DNA of 64,000 nt from Nostoc sp. LEGE 06077 (GCF_015207705.1 NZ_JADEWI010000029.1:1-64000), one strand, 5' to 3'; shown: positions 43,746 to 53,700, counted from the first letter of the stretch. Translations and numbers: made by a program. The notes: a model not told the origin generated them from the letters alone.

Positions 43746-44525
43746 AGATACTATCCAGTTAAGATTAGTAGATTGTAAATTACTTAATAACTTTACTTTG
43801 GCAGAATATTGCTAAATAATATTGAGACAAGATCACTCAATTTAGCAAGAGTAGAAAGACGTAGGGTATAGCTAGAAAAAAGTATGGCATTCGCTGATTT
43901 TATTTCTAACTAAATACAGATACAGAAATTCCATGTATTTTTACGGAAAAGCTGATTAGTACAAATCAGTAACTACCTCCATGACAGAGGAAGCTTTTCA
44001 TGATCAGAGAACTTAATTAGCAAATCATACATCATGAAACATAAAATTTCTTAATTAATTAATTAATTAATTTTTCCGAATTTGCCGATTTTTTCTTAGC
44101 TCAGAGAAATACCCAGATAGGGAAATAAACGATAACTTAAATTTTCTAGTTAAAATTTGCATTTTTCTTGGTCGTTTGAGTAAATTTCTAGCTTCTAATT
44201 TATCTCCAGAGAACATTTATATATTCTTCAACAAGGTATAGCTAAGTGCTGTTAGCATTAGCGTGCTTTGAGTGATATAAATTCATATATTTCCCTCACT
44301 GAGACACCTGGGTTTGGGTAATGAGAATAACACGCCTTTGCTTACTCACCAACTAATTAGCTTGAGTTTTTGGTTTTTTCCAGTATTTATAGCAGTTATC
44401 AATTAGGTTTACAAGGTTATTGCCCAGAGTGTAATCCTGAGACGCAAGTAGGTAGGCGTAAATAACTCTCGTGAGGATAATGTATTTTTCTCAGACGATA
44501 GATTGGGAAGCGATCGCCTGCTTGA
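43746..44525. other. Long intergenic region upstream of the GAF-PP2C gene
   Basis: This is AT-rich, with a TTAA/ATTAATTA microsatellite at about 44052-44072 (five TTAA-type units). It has no ORF with a ribosome site and no RNA gene that I recognise. It is long enough to hide an sRNA or distant promoters. Confidence 0.45.
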
Positions 44526-44561
44526 TCAAAAACCTACACTGCACGCTAACGTCAGTGTAGG
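44526..44561 (-). terminator. Intrinsic terminator after ftsY
   Basis: On the minus strand CCTACACTG pairs with CAGTGTAGG across an 11-nt loop and is followed by TTTTTGATC. It lies ~10 nt past the ftsY stop. Confidence 0.8.
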
Positions 44562-44569
44562 CTATGATT

Positions 44570-46108
44570 TTAGCCACTCAATAGAGCCTCAACAAACTCG
44601 TAGCTAGAAAATGGGCGTAAGTCTTCAATTCCTTCGCCTGCACCAATAAAGCGAATCGGTAAACCTAACTGCTGCACCACGGCCAGCGCCACACCGCCCT
44701 TAGCTGTACCATCTAGTTTGGTTAATACAACACCACTAAGTTGGGCTGCTTGAGAAAATACTTCCGCTTGACGCAAGCCATTTTGACCGAGAGTGGCATC
44801 TAAAACCAACAAAGATTCGATTTTGGCATTCGGAGCTTTTTTGTCGATAATCCGCCGAACCTTACTCAGTTCATCCATTAAGTTCTTTTTATTTTGCAAT
44901 CGCCCAGCGGTATCGACTAATAATAATTCTGTCTCCCGTGCTTGGGCTGCGGCGATCGCATCAAATACCACGGCAGCGGGGTCTGTATTTTTACCAGGAT
45001 TGGCAATGACTTCTACGCCACTTCTGGTTCCCCAAACTTTCACCTGTTCGACAGCCGCCGCCCGGAAAGTATCTGCGGCACCAATCAAACATCTATAGCC
45101 TGATTTTTGGGCTAAGTGAGCAATTTTGCCGATAGTTGTGGTTTTACCCGCCCCATTCACACCAGTAATTAACCAAATATTTAGGTGATCTTTTTCTGGG
45201 GCAAAGCTGGGTTTGTCAGATTTACGGATTGGCTCATCCAACATATCCCGCAGAAGTTGTTTTAAGTAAGCGATCGCTTCTTCTGGTGGTGTAACTTCTT
45301 CCCGCAGTTTTTTCTGTAAAGCACTGATAATATAATCTGTGGCTTCTACACCCACATCAGCTTGTAAAAGTACAGATTCAATTTCTGTTACCGCCGCTTG
45401 GTTAAGTGGCCCTTGTCCAACAATTGCTTTGAGTTGATTGAGAATGTTACGCCGGGTTTTGTCTAACCCTTGCCGTAACTTTTTCAGCCAAGTTATTTCT
45501 TCGATCGAAATGTCTTCTGCTCGTCTACCTTGAGCCGCCAATAATTCTGCTGACCAGACAAAGCCTTCATCAAATACCAGATCTGGTATTTCAGCAACAT
45601 TTTCTCCGCTAATAGTCGCAGGTTGCGCCAATTCCGGTTCTGGGACTTCTATCGCACTGGCGAGAAATCGCTCTTGCTTGGCTTGCCGTTCTGCTGCTGC
45701 TCGTTCTAAAAAAGACAATGCAGCTGTTTCTGTAGATGTCGGTTCTGTAGTTTCTACCTCTGTTGCAGGTACTTCCTCAACAGTTGTCTCTGTTTCGATA
45801 ATGGCCACAGGTTCTGGGCTAGGGGTTGCAACCTCTTCCGTCACTGCGGCTATTGTTTCTGGTGTTGCTGATGGTGTTGGGGCAGGTTCTTCAGTTTCCG
45901 ATTGTTGTTTTTGCTGAATATTTTTATAAGCAGCTTTAGCAAACGCCAACAAATCTGCTGCCGATTCTGGTGCAGTTGTTGGGTTGGTATCAGATGTTTC
46001 GGTTGCCTCTGGTTGGGTTACAGGTGCTGGAGTATTTTCCGCCTGTTGGTTTTCCGAAGGGGTATCAGAAGAATCATTATATTGACGACGAAACCAATTA
46101 AAAGCCAT
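44570..46108 (-). CDS. ftsY: Signal recognition particle receptor FtsY
   Basis: A 512-aa SRP receptor GTPase that docks ribosome-SRP complexes at the membrane. The long acidic Pro/Thr/Glu-rich N-terminal region (~15-190) is low in complexity, as usual for FtsY. The N domain follows (~205-290). The G domain has GVNGAGKTTT (G1, ~314), DTFRAAAVEQ (G2), LLVDTAGRLQ (G3), TKLDGTAKGG (G4) and GAGEGIEDL (G5). Confidence 0.97.
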   Translation of the reverse strand: MAFNWFRRQYNDSSDTPSENQQAENTPAPVTQPEATETSDTNPTTAPESAADLLAFAKAAYKNIQQKQQSETEEPAPTPSATPETIAAVTEEVATPSPEPVAIIETETTVEEVPATEVETTEPTSTETAALSFLERAAAERQAKQERFLASAIEVPEPELAQPATISGENVAEIPDLVFDEGFVWSAELLAAQGRRAEDISIEEITWLKKLRQGLDKTRRNILNQLKAIVGQGPLNQAAVTEIESVLLQADVGVEATDYIISALQKKLREEVTPPEEAIAYLKQLLRDMLDEPIRKSDKPSFAPEKDHLNIWLITGVNGAGKTTTIGKIAHLAQKSGYRCLIGAADTFRAAAVEQVKVWGTRSGVEVIANPGKNTDPAAVVFDAIAAAQARETELLLVDTAGRLQNKKNLMDELSKVRRIIDKKAPNAKIESLLVLDATLGQNGLRQAEVFSQAAQLSGVVLTKLDGTAKGGVALAVVQQLGLPIRFIGAGEGIEDLRPFSSYEFVEALLSG

Positions 46109-46324
46109 TGCCGCTAACGGTATGAGTTGTTATGTAAGTTAGGAGTTATGAGTTAGTAAGTTATGAGTTTAATTGAATTTGTTACTCTTCCCTGTGGTGA
46201 AAACCTCCGGGATATCCTCACCTCTCAATGTCGGGTTACTAGGAGGGAGGTAATTGATCCCCCGCCAGTAACTGACTTCTCCTCACCTTCAACTCACAAC
46301 TTAGCATTCATAATGCTTACAAAG

Positions 46325-46966
46325 TTAGGATAAAACACTGGGCAATTTTTTTTGTTCTGTAAATCGGCGCAGAACTCCATTGATAAATCGATGACCTTCA
46401 TCTCCACTGTAGCGTTTGGCTAACACCACTGCTTCGTTGATTGCCACACTGTCAGGAAGGTTTAAAAATCCCATTTCTGCTACAGCTATGCGGAGAATAT
46501 CGCGGTCAATTTGTGCTAGGCGATTGACTTGCCAATCTACTAAAGCGGCAGAGATTTGTTCATCAATAAAGATCCGATGTTCATTGACTGTTTTGACAAT
46601 TTGAATAGCATACCTGCCCACTTCTCTGTCTTGATTGGCGAGTTGAATCAATTCTGGGAACTCAACTGCTGCACCTAATTGATTAATGGCAGTTTGGGTG
46701 TAAGTAATCGCTTCTTGCAGCATAGTTCTCGCGGTATTCATGTCTGACGCACGAGTTTGACTAGTTAAGAGGCGATCGTTACTGCGTTGCAATTCAGCGG
46801 CTGCATTATCTAAAGTATCTTGAACTTCTGTTCTCAGGGTACGCACGGTGGCTAAAACCAATTTGGGCAGATGTTCCTCGGTTAATTTTTTGGGGTTGAC
46901 TGGTAACTGGCTAAGACTTAACAGCGCCAGTTCACGAGCAATTTGTTGAGGTTTGCGGTCTTGCAT
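46325..46966 (-). CDS. nusB: Transcription antitermination factor NusB
   Basis: A 213-aa NusB, an rRNA antitermination factor that works with NusE. The N-terminus [16 protein letters not shown] aligns with the usual RNA-binding start. The C-terminal helix set [40 protein letters not shown] is diagnostic. It is longer than the E. coli protein because of a cyanobacterial insert of about 60 residues in the middle. Confidence 0.96.
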   Translation of the reverse strand: MQDRKPQQIARELALLSLSQLPVNPKKLTEEHLPKLVLATVRTLRTEVQDTLDNAAAELQRSNDRLLTSQTRASDMNTARTMLQEAITYTQTAINQLGAAVEFPELIQLANQDREVGRYAIQIVKTVNEHRIFIDEQISAALVDWQVNRLAQIDRDILRIAVAEMGFLNLPDSVAINEAVVLAKRYSGDEGHRFINGVLRRFTEQKKLPSVLS

Positions 46967-47070
46967 GGAAGTGAGTGCTTAAGCACTAAATTAGGGGTTA
47001 AAAGTTAATTGATTTTGACAAAGCCAGACATTCATAATATCTATTTACTTGTGCCTTTGCCGGATAAATT

Positions 47071-47844
47071 TTATATTTCCTCGACGGAAATTACTGAATG
47101 TTTAGGTTCTCTCGTTGCGACTTCCACATTTTGTTCTTTACCTAGAACTAAGGGCGGTAAGGGAGTATTCGGTGCCACAATTCCACCAGAAACAACGACC
47201 TTAAAAGCGTCTTCAATGGACATTGAGAGGTTGATGACATCTTCCTCTGGTACTACGGCATACCATCCTGTCGTTGGGTTGGGTGTAGTGGGGATAAAAA
47301 CACTCAACATCGGGCGAGACATCTTGGCTTGAATTTCATTACCCATAGCACCTGTGACAAAAGCGATCGCCCAAATTCCCTGTCTGGGATACTCTATTAA
47401 AACTACACGGCGAAACTTGCCATTAGAATCTTTGAGTAGAGTTTCTAAAAGTTGCTTCAGGGTTTTATATACCTGACCAGCTAAGGGGATCGCCTGTAAT
47501 ACTCGCTCACCAACATCGAGCAACCAACGCCCGGCAATATTCCGAGCCATTAACCCAATTAACAAAATACTTAACAGTGGTACTGCTAGACCTACTGCTA
47601 AATTCAGTATATTTACTAAGATTGGGTGTAGTCCATCAAAGGGATTGAGTTGTTTGGGAATTTGGGTAAGAAAGTCGATTACCCAATTGGCGATCGTAAT
47701 CGTTAGCCAGATGGTCGTTGCTAGGGGTATAACCACTAACAATCCAGCTATCAGGTCATTTTTGAAGTCCTGCTTTAAGCGATCAATTACCAAACTTCGT
47801 TTCTCCTTTTTTAGGCTAGTGAAACTCTGATGATAAGAATTCAT
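47071..47844 (-). CDS. DUF502 family membrane protein
   Basis: A 257-aa protein (start ATG 47844 chosen; the frame extends to a GTG at 47877). It has two TM helices (DLIAGLLVVIPLATTIWLTI and VGLAVPLLSILLIGLMARN) followed by a soluble beta domain. The DUF502 signatures are IPLAGQVYKTLKQLLETLL, VVLIEYPRQGIWAIAFVTG and VFIPTTPNPTTGWYAVVPEEDV. Function is unknown. Adjacency to nusB is, as I recall, conserved in cyanobacteria. Confidence 0.92.
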   Translation of the reverse strand: MNSYHQSFTSLKKEKRSLVIDRLKQDFKNDLIAGLLVVIPLATTIWLTITIANWVIDFLTQIPKQLNPFDGLHPILVNILNLAVGLAVPLLSILLIGLMARNIAGRWLLDVGERVLQAIPLAGQVYKTLKQLLETLLKDSNGKFRRVVLIEYPRQGIWAIAFVTGAMGNEIQAKMSRPMLSVFIPTTPNPTTGWYAVVPEEDVINLSMSIEDAFKVVVSGGIVAPNTPLPPLVLGKEQNVEVATREPKHSVISVEEI

Positions 47845-47877
47845 ACCCAGCAGATGCTCAGTTTGGGCTAGATGCAC

Positions 47878-48506
47878 TGATGACGTTTTTGACCATAAGC
47901 TACTTTATGAAATGGTCAATAAAAGCCTGTTGCCTTGATCTGCCAGAAAAGTAATTTATTTTTCGCTAGTTAGGTATAGATATCAAGAGACATAGCTAAC
48001 TATGGAAAATTGTGCCATCTGGGAGGATGTTACTTTTCTTTGTACAGCTTGTAAATGATTGTTGCAAATATTTTAATTATTACTGATCCTACCGCGCTCT
48101 CTCAAAATCTGTCCATACTTCTAAAAGTTAGATATTACAACTAAAATTCTCCTGGGAAATAGTCTAGAAATAGCCAGGAATTCAATAATATTTTTCTGAA
48201 AAACCTTTGTTATAAATTTTAATAAAATTACTGACGAAAAATGATAAAACTTACGCAGGAAACCGAAAAATCGAGGCTTAGTTAAGGATGCCGGAGTATA
48301 AGTTGTGTCTTGCCCCAAAAACATTGATTTAGGGTGTAGGTGTTTAATGGTATGAGGATTGCTGGAACAATTATTCTCTTGTGGTTTTTAGAGTTCTGAC
48401 TCATCACTTGCTTCAAAACCGGCACTTATGAGTTAGAGGGGTGTAGATATTCAAAACCCTTACACCCAATCTTAACAACTAACCTTCGTTAGTAAGTCCT
48501 GATTCT
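47878..48506. other. Intergenic region with small inverted repeat and repeat copy D
   Basis: TTGACCAT (47890-47897) and ATGGTCAA (47912-47919) form an inverted repeat upstream of the DUF502 gene. At 48421-48502 lies a reverse-orientation copy of the AGGACTTA interspersed repeat (AGTAAGTCCTGATTC). The 67-codon minus-strand ORF at 48121-48324 is not convincing. Confidence 0.5.
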
Positions 48507-49397
48507 TTATCCTTCTCCAGCAATTTGTGTAGCCACAACTTTACTGCCTTCACTTTGATATGTTGTCTTGTCTAAGCTAGGTGTAGGCAGATACTTCATT
48601 TCCCATACTTTTAGCAAAATCAAGTATTCATAAAAAGCCTGCAATGTACACCAAGCCATTCCCGCGCGACCGTCTAAGCAGCCACCTAAAAGAAAATACA
48701 TATATAAAAAGCGCAAAAAAGGTCTAGCAGGTAAACGCAAAGACAAATCTTTTAAAGCACGCCGTCTTTCTACTTCAGTTTTGCCAAAAAATAAATCTCG
48801 CCAGTCAACTTTGCCATTTTCTAGTTGATGTAGTGTCTCTTGCGCTTCATCTGTAGAATAACGATTGTGTTTTTCAATCCAACGGCTCAAGCCTTTGCCA
48901 CAAGTGTAATGTGGGTAAGTTTCTTTTAAAAAGCTCGTAGCACCTTCGCAAACTTCCCGTTCCGTGTGACCATAATCTGTAAACCAGACCTTACCGTGGC
49001 GGAAAAGACGCATCTGATAACGAGGATATTGGGTGCTATAGCGAATCCAACGATTCATGAACATCACCCGTTCAGCAACGTAGTAACCAATGTAGTTGGG
49101 ATTCTGCATTGCTTGGGTGCATTCAGCGAATAGTTCTGGTGTCATACGCTCGTCAGCTTCCAGAATATAAACCCACTCGTATTTCGGAGGTATAGACTCT
49201 AGCATCCAGGTGCGTTGACGACCGTGGCTTTCAAAGGCGTGTTGAACAACGCGGATGGGATAGCGACTGGCGATTTCCACAGTGCGATCGCTACTGCACG
49301 AGTCCACAACTATAATGTCATCTGATAGCATTGCCGACTCGATACAAGGTGCAATATCTAGTTCTTCGTTATATGTCAGTATGTAAATTGAGAACAT
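48507..49397 (-). CDS. Family 2 glycosyltransferase (WaaE-like)
   Basis: A 296-aa cytoplasmic GT-A enzyme. It has the N-terminal FSIYILTYNEELDIAPCIES, metal site region VVDSCSSDRT, and YILEADERMTPEL with the acidic pair. RYQMRLFRHGKVWFTDYGHTE resembles the WaaE/KdtX-type glucosyltransferases. A membrane-associated C-terminus (FLRFLYMYFLLGGCLDG) follows. It probably adds a sugar in extracellular polysaccharide synthesis and lies next to the HpsJ-like gene at the downstream edge of the hps cluster. Confidence 0.9.
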   Translation of the reverse strand: MFSIYILTYNEELDIAPCIESAMLSDDIIVVDSCSSDRTVEIASRYPIRVVQHAFESHGRQRTWMLESIPPKYEWVYILEADERMTPELFAECTQAMQNPNYIGYYVAERVMFMNRWIRYSTQYPRYQMRLFRHGKVWFTDYGHTEREVCEGATSFLKETYPHYTCGKGLSRWIEKHNRYSTDEAQETLHQLENGKVDWRDLFFGKTEVERRRALKDLSLRLPARPFLRFLYMYFLLGGCLDGRAGMAWCTLQAFYEYLILLKVWEMKYLPTPSLDKTTYQSEGSKVVATQIAGEG

Positions 49398-49439
49398 TTG
49401 CAGATTTGATAGCGATTTTACTAACTGTTAATTATTAAA

Positions 49440-49460
49440 AAGTATGAAGTATGAAGTATG
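49440..49460. repeat. AAGTATG heptamer, three tandem copies
   Basis: Three exact 7-bp units lie in the short gap between the GT2 and HpsJ-like genes. Confidence 0.85.
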
Positions 49461-49497
49461 AAATTTTACGCTTCAGCCTTCAGACTTCATCCTTGCT

Positions 49498-50334
49498 TTA
49501 CCGGGCAGCTACTTTACGTCCACCAGTTTGTAAAGCACCGCCACCTCTTAATCCTGTCCAGCCAATAATAATGTACCCAATAGACAACAAAAGACTGCTC
49601 ATCCCAATTCTTAAGCCAGACTTCCAAGCGTTGTCTCTAGCTTGTTTTTCCGCATCTTCTTTACGCTGGCGAATTTGGCTTAATCGTTGACTTGCCAGTG
49701 CTTGAGGATCGGTTTGTTGGGCAATAAATTTGTCCAGTTCCTGAGGATTAGCTTTAAACTTCTGGAGTAAGTCTTTCTGTGATTGTGGCAATTGAGGATT
49801 TGCCAGGGCTTGTTTATACTTTTGATCATCTTTGAGCAATTCAGAAAACTGCCCCCTTGCTTGGGTACGGAGTTGTTCTAGTTGAGCTTTCCCCTGATCT
49901 GTATTGAGTTGCGCTTGAAATTGATTTAGTTGGTTTTTTAGTTGAGATTCTGCCTGATCTGCCTCTTGGCTAATTTGAGTGACAGTTTGTGCTTTGGCTT
50001 GATTAACATTGTTCAGGTGTAATGGAAAAATCAACAAGAAAATTAGCCCCAAAATACTAGATAGGATGAAAGCTGGGAATCGTAAGTCGATACCTTTAGA
50101 GCCACCATCACTAGCACCATCAATCCAATAGCCAGTCAGCAGAGAACCTAAACCAACCATAGGCACAATGCCTCGGTCAACTAGGGCTGTGGCTAAGTTA
50201 ATTTGCCAACCGCGATCGGTGGGTTGAAAGGGTAGCAATAAAATGAGAAAGTCCAGCAAAAAGGACAAAATTAAAACTGCCCCAATCACTTTGAGGCCGA
50301 GGGCTGCGTTCCCGGAAGTAAAACGATTAGTCAT
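49498..50334 (-). CDS. HpsJ-like membrane protein
   Basis: A 278-aa protein. Two N-terminal TMs (~14-32 and ~52-70), a third (FILSSILGLIFLLIFPLHL, ~88-106) and a C-terminal one (LLLSIGYIIIGWTGL) frame a long Gln-rich coiled-coil (~115-240). Start at ATG 50334 has GGAG 4-7 nt upstream, better than the TTG at 50343. This layout matches the HpsJ family associated with cyanobacterial polysaccharide/exosortase loci. Its position beside the hps genes supports this. Precise role unknown. Confidence 0.75.
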   Translation of the reverse strand: MTNRFTSGNAALGLKVIGAVLILSFLLDFLILLLPFQPTDRGWQINLATALVDRGIVPMVGLGSLLTGYWIDGASDGGSKGIDLRFPAFILSSILGLIFLLIFPLHLNNVNQAKAQTVTQISQEADQAESQLKNQLNQFQAQLNTDQGKAQLEQLRTQARGQFSELLKDDQKYKQALANPQLPQSQKDLLQKFKANPQELDKFIAQQTDPQALASQRLSQIRQRKEDAEKQARDNAWKSGLRIGMSSLLLSIGYIIIGWTGLRGGGALQTGGRKVAAR

Positions 50335-50741
50335 ATTCTCCAAACTTATAGTGAATCAGCGTGATTGTCCTATTTAAAGTTACTGGAATATTGTTCCTGT
50401 AACTCTGCCTGTTCAATAAAACTATCTCTTATATAGAAAAGGCAAATGTAATACTAGTTATTACCTGTAGGTTTGAAACTACACCACGGTAGCACTAGTT
50501 AACTTGAGTGTCTTCAGAAAATACTTGGTGTTTGAAGATACGAAATTAGCTGATATCAGGACTTATGCACAAAGATTATCTGTTGAGACTGAGTGTATGG
50601 GGGTAAGAATAAAGAGGCGTAAGGGTTTGGAACACCTACGGCTTTCTCTAAAACCTTAATTTTTCGTTTTCTTGGGTAAGTACTATGATATAAAAAAACA
50701 ACTTTTATTTTCAGTCTCCTGTGAATTTATCTCAGTTAAAC
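50335..50741. repeat. Intergenic with interspersed repeat copy B
   Basis: At 50557-50682 is a CAGGACTTATGCACAAAGAT repeat related to 31534-31652, ending near GGGTAAGTAC. The remainder is AT-rich with no gene. Confidence 0.6.
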
Positions 50742-51377
50742 TCACTGCTGAACAACTGCCTCCCAGAGTGACAGATCCTCTGGTCGGTCAACGTCAGCCA
50801 AAGCAGGTAAGTAGGTATGTGAGACACCAATTTTTTCGGCAATAGCCACAGTTTGTTTTAATACCTGAGAAGTTCCCCAATCGATGTTAGCGAATAATTC
50901 TGGGATGAGGCGACGCACACCAATTAAGTAATAGCCACCATCAATAGCCGGCCCAAGTACCAAATCAACAGTTTGTAATTGTTGAAAAGCTGTTGCCAAA
51001 ATTTGGGAAGTCATTCCAGGGCAATCGGTGCCAATGATAATCCCATATTCCGCACTCTTTTGGAAAGCATCAAAAAGCGATCGCGCCATCCGTGAACCTA
51101 AATCACCTTCACCTTGTGATTTATAAAGTAGTTCCAACCCTAACCAATCTTGCATTAATTGCAAATTTCCCCCAGTAAACCGGACTTCTACAGATATACC
51201 AATAGCTTTTTGTAATTCTTGGACTTGCAACAGAGTATATTCAGTCATTTGCTGTTGCAGATTAGCAGCGCCAACACTACCTAATGCTGGTATTAGCCGA
51301 GTTTTCGTCTTTCCTGGTTCTGGATAACGCGTAAAAATAATTAAGTGCTGTTGTTGGACTTCTGATAATTTCAGCAC
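50742..51377 (-). CDS. DUF2064/TIGR04282 nucleotidyltransferase-like protein
   Basis: A 211-aa GT-A-like (Rossmann) protein. FTRYPEPGKTKTRLIPALG is the family's N-terminal nucleotide-binding signature; GTDCPGMTSQIL and LGPAIDGGYYLIG are further hallmarks. Family members are annotated as glycosyltransferase A or cofactor-type transferases of unknown specificity. The position next to a pseudopilin gene in the hps cluster suggests polysaccharide or glycan precursor work. Confidence 0.9.
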   Translation of the reverse strand: MLKLSEVQQQHLIIFTRYPEPGKTKTRLIPALGSVGAANLQQQMTEYTLLQVQELQKAIGISVEVRFTGGNLQLMQDWLGLELLYKSQGEGDLGSRMARSLFDAFQKSAEYGIIIGTDCPGMTSQILATAFQQLQTVDLVLGPAIDGGYYLIGVRRLIPELFANIDWGTSQVLKQTVAIAEKIGVSHTYLPALADVDRPEDLSLWEAVVQQ

Positions 51378-51410
51378 AGTATAACCTTAATTTTTATCAA
51401 CTAAAATATC

Positions 51411-51989
51411 TTAATAGCAATATTTACCGCTGTCGTTAGCTGTAGAATGTTCCGTGCCTTTACGCATTGCCCCTAAAAGTGTAGAAGCATACACACACCG
51501 CCTAACTTTTCCACCATATTTACTAGAGAGCGTTATCTGCCCCAATACTTTAACATGGCCTCTATGGTCAAACTGAACATGACTTATTCCGTTAGACTGT
51601 TGCAAAGTTGTCTCATTTTCATACAGTTGCACATTCCTATCTAAATTATTCCAGTTAGCTTCCGAGGAATTTACATTAGAAGGATGAACTGCCCATTTGA
51701 CAATTCCGTTTTGTTGACTAAAACTAGCTTGCCAAGTTAATTTATCTTTAGCTGCTTGATTTTGAGCTTGCCGCATAGCGCGATAAACTTCATCTTGGGC
51801 AGCATTAAGACGCTGAATATCGATAAAAGCCAGCCACTGTGGTATTGCCACAGCAACTAATAAGCCAATAATGATAACAGTTACTAATATTTCAGGTAGT
51901 GTAAATCCACTAATAGATTCACACTTATAATTTTTACTATGAGAAATAAATAAAAAATGCACTATATTCTTATTCAAAATTTCATGCAC
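51411..51989 (-). CDS. Type II/IV pseudopilin (GspH-like) of the hps cluster
   Basis: A 192-aa pseudopilin. A prepilin peptidase site ISG|FTLPE (~27-28) precedes the hydrophobic helix ILVTVIIIGLLVAVAIPQW. The unusual ~27-residue leader is long. The C-terminal motif RRCVYASTLLGAMRKGTEH parallels HpsD (KRCVIIETLLGGMRSAKDS), so the two are related minor pseudopilins. It lies after hpsE in the same direction and probably joins the same polysaccharide-secretion assembly. Confidence 0.88.
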   Translation of the reverse strand: MHEILNKNIVHFLFISHSKNYKCESISGFTLPEILVTVIIIGLLVAVAIPQWLAFIDIQRLNAAQDEVYRAMRQAQNQAAKDKLTWQASFSQQNGIVKWAVHPSNVNSSEANWNNLDRNVQLYENETTLQQSNGISHVQFDHRGHVKVLGQITLSSKYGGKVRRCVYASTLLGAMRKGTEHSTANDSGKYCY

Positions 51990-52044
51990 CCAACAATTTA
52001 TCTAGCAAAGCAGATGATTTATAATCTAGTTTTTTAAACTTAGT

Positions 52045-52998
52045 TTATTTGTTAAAATAGCCTTTTTTCCAAAGATAAAAAGGACTAATCAAACTGCTTA
52101 AAAATAGCTGCATTTCACAAGCTGTCACCAAATCAGTTTGGATTTTTGTTTGGTATTTAAGTAAATGCAAGATTATTTTTCGCATATCATTTAACATATA
52201 AGCTAATAATGTCACTGGTCTTGCCCAGGGTTTAACATTAATCATTCTTGTAACACAACGACTAAAACCAATCCCACGGAAGAAGGGAATTAAATAATTT
52301 CTTGTTAATCGAGAGGCGCTAATTTTATGGTAAATTTCCATTTCTGGATTATACCAAACTTCCCAGCCAAACTTTTGAATATAAGATAACATTTCTAAAT
52401 CTTCACCTGTCACCATATTCTCAGCAGTTCTCCCAGTCAAAATAAAATTATTAGGGATACTTTCTAACCAAGCTTTACGCCGGATAACAAGTCCTGCTGA
52501 TGGTGGCAGTAATTTTTTAGCTGGTTCATATAGTAAAGGTAAATTACCTCGTTCTGTAATTGCTAAGAAAGCAGCAATGCGCTGAAAGTTTTCTGGTGGT
52601 TCTATTTCCCATAAAGGATGTATTTGACTAGCATAAGCACCCGCCTTCGGATAATTCTTGCCAAAAGTATAAGCTGTAGCTACCCAATTTAAATCTGGAT
52701 AGTTGTCATCATCTAAAAAACCAATTAAGTGACCTTTTGCTTCTTGAACAGCAAGTTTTCTAGCAAATGCAGCGCCCTGTTTTGGTTCAAAATAATATCT
52801 CAAAGGATAAGGCTTTTGCCAAGTTTCTTGATGGTTTTGGACAATTTTTGCTGTATTGTCATTGCTATTATTATCTATAACAATAATTTCCCATTGAAAG
52901 TTTTCCGTATTAACCTGGTTGGATAGTTTCTCCAGCAACTCCGGCAAACGGTTGGCTCCATTATAAGTGGGTATCGCCACAGTAAATTCAATAGACAT
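52045..52998 (-). CDS. hpsE: Family 2 glycosyltransferase HpsE
   Basis: A 317-aa GT2 enzyme with MSIEFTVAIPTYNGANRLPE at the start chosen here (ATG 52998; the frame extends to 53061, overlapping hpsD). It has VIDNNSNDNT, a DDDN metal site in GFLDDDNYPD, acceptor-side TGEDLEMLSY and a hydrophobic C-terminal tail that could associate with the membrane. Gene order hpsA-B-C-D-E matches the hormogonium polysaccharide locus of Nostoc punctiforme, where hpsE-G are glycosyltransferases needed for gliding. Confidence 0.85.
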   Translation of the reverse strand: MSIEFTVAIPTYNGANRLPELLEKLSNQVNTENFQWEIIVIDNNSNDNTAKIVQNHQETWQKPYPLRYYFEPKQGAAFARKLAVQEAKGHLIGFLDDDNYPDLNWVATAYTFGKNYPKAGAYASQIHPLWEIEPPENFQRIAAFLAITERGNLPLLYEPAKKLLPPSAGLVIRRKAWLESIPNNFILTGRTAENMVTGEDLEMLSYIQKFGWEVWYNPEMEIYHKISASRLTRNYLIPFFRGIGFSRCVTRMINVKPWARPVTLLAYMLNDMRKIILHLLKYQTKIQTDLVTACEMQLFLSSLISPFYLWKKGYFNK

Positions 52999-53020
52999 TT
53001 TCTTTTGTATAGGGTTTGAT

Positions 53021-53686
53021 TTAATTACAAGCACTATCTTTAGCGCTTCGCATTCCACCAAGAAGTGTTTCTATAATCACGCATCGTTTTAGTCCATTAG
53101 CCTGTGTTATGTTGCTAGAGCTAGATGCAACTACTATTTTTATGGGTACTGTCGCATCTACAGGTAAAGTACCATTATTATCAAATGTAATTTTTTTAAC
53201 TGTTGTAGTGATTAGGCTCACACTACTAGTACCCTGATTTGGATTATTCAGATTACTTCCTATCGATATTTGCCCTGTTTTTAAGCCTAAATCACTGAAG
53301 GTTTTATCTTTGGAAAAGTCAGGAGTTTCAGAATCAGGATGAAAGGCTAGTTCTGGTAGGTTATTACTGTTTCTTAAACTGACACTATATTTGAGTTTTT
53401 TGTTTTTAGCTTCTTGTTGTGCTTTTTGTAATACTGTTAAAACAGCTTCATTAGCTTTACCTACTCTTTGTCTGTTAATAAAAGCATTCCAAGAGGGGAT
53501 GGCGATCGTAGCTAAAATACCAACCATAAGAGCTACTGCTATAACTTCTACTAAAGAAAATCCAGCATTTTCTTGAGAACTATATTGATACTCGTAATGC
53601 TTAGTTATTAAGCATTGTTTGGAAGAGTCAATCACTCTACTTTTTGCAGACTGTTGTCCAGATTTGCAGACTATTAATTTTTTCAT
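53021..53686 (-). CDS. hpsD: Pseudopilin HpsD
   Basis: A 221-aa minor pseudopilin. A 42-residue leader ends AG|FSLVE, then the helix VIAVALMVGILATIAIPSW and a soluble domain with the C-terminal KRCVIIETLLGGMR. Paired cysteines near the end could form a disulfide. Together with hpsB and hpsC it should form a pseudopilus used in polysaccharide export. The gene lies 15 bp after hpsC. Confidence 0.87.
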   Translation of the reverse strand: MKKLIVCKSGQQSAKSRVIDSSKQCLITKHYEYQYSSQENAGFSLVEVIAVALMVGILATIAIPSWNAFINRQRVGKANEAVLTVLQKAQQEAKNKKLKYSVSLRNSNNLPELAFHPDSETPDFSKDKTFSDLGLKTGQISIGSNLNNPNQGTSSVSLITTTVKKITFDNNGTLPVDATVPIKIVVASSSSNITQANGLKRCVIIETLLGGMRSAKDSACN

Positions 53687-53700
53687 AATTATGCTCCAGT

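Noticed and set aside
47009-47332. 107-codon plus-strand ORF opposite the DUF502 gene
   Set aside because: Shadow of the DUF502 coding sequence.
48121-48324. 67-codon minus-strand ORF in the gap before the GT2 gene
   Set aside because: Phe/Lys/Ile-rich as expected of AT-rich non-coding DNA; no ribosome site.
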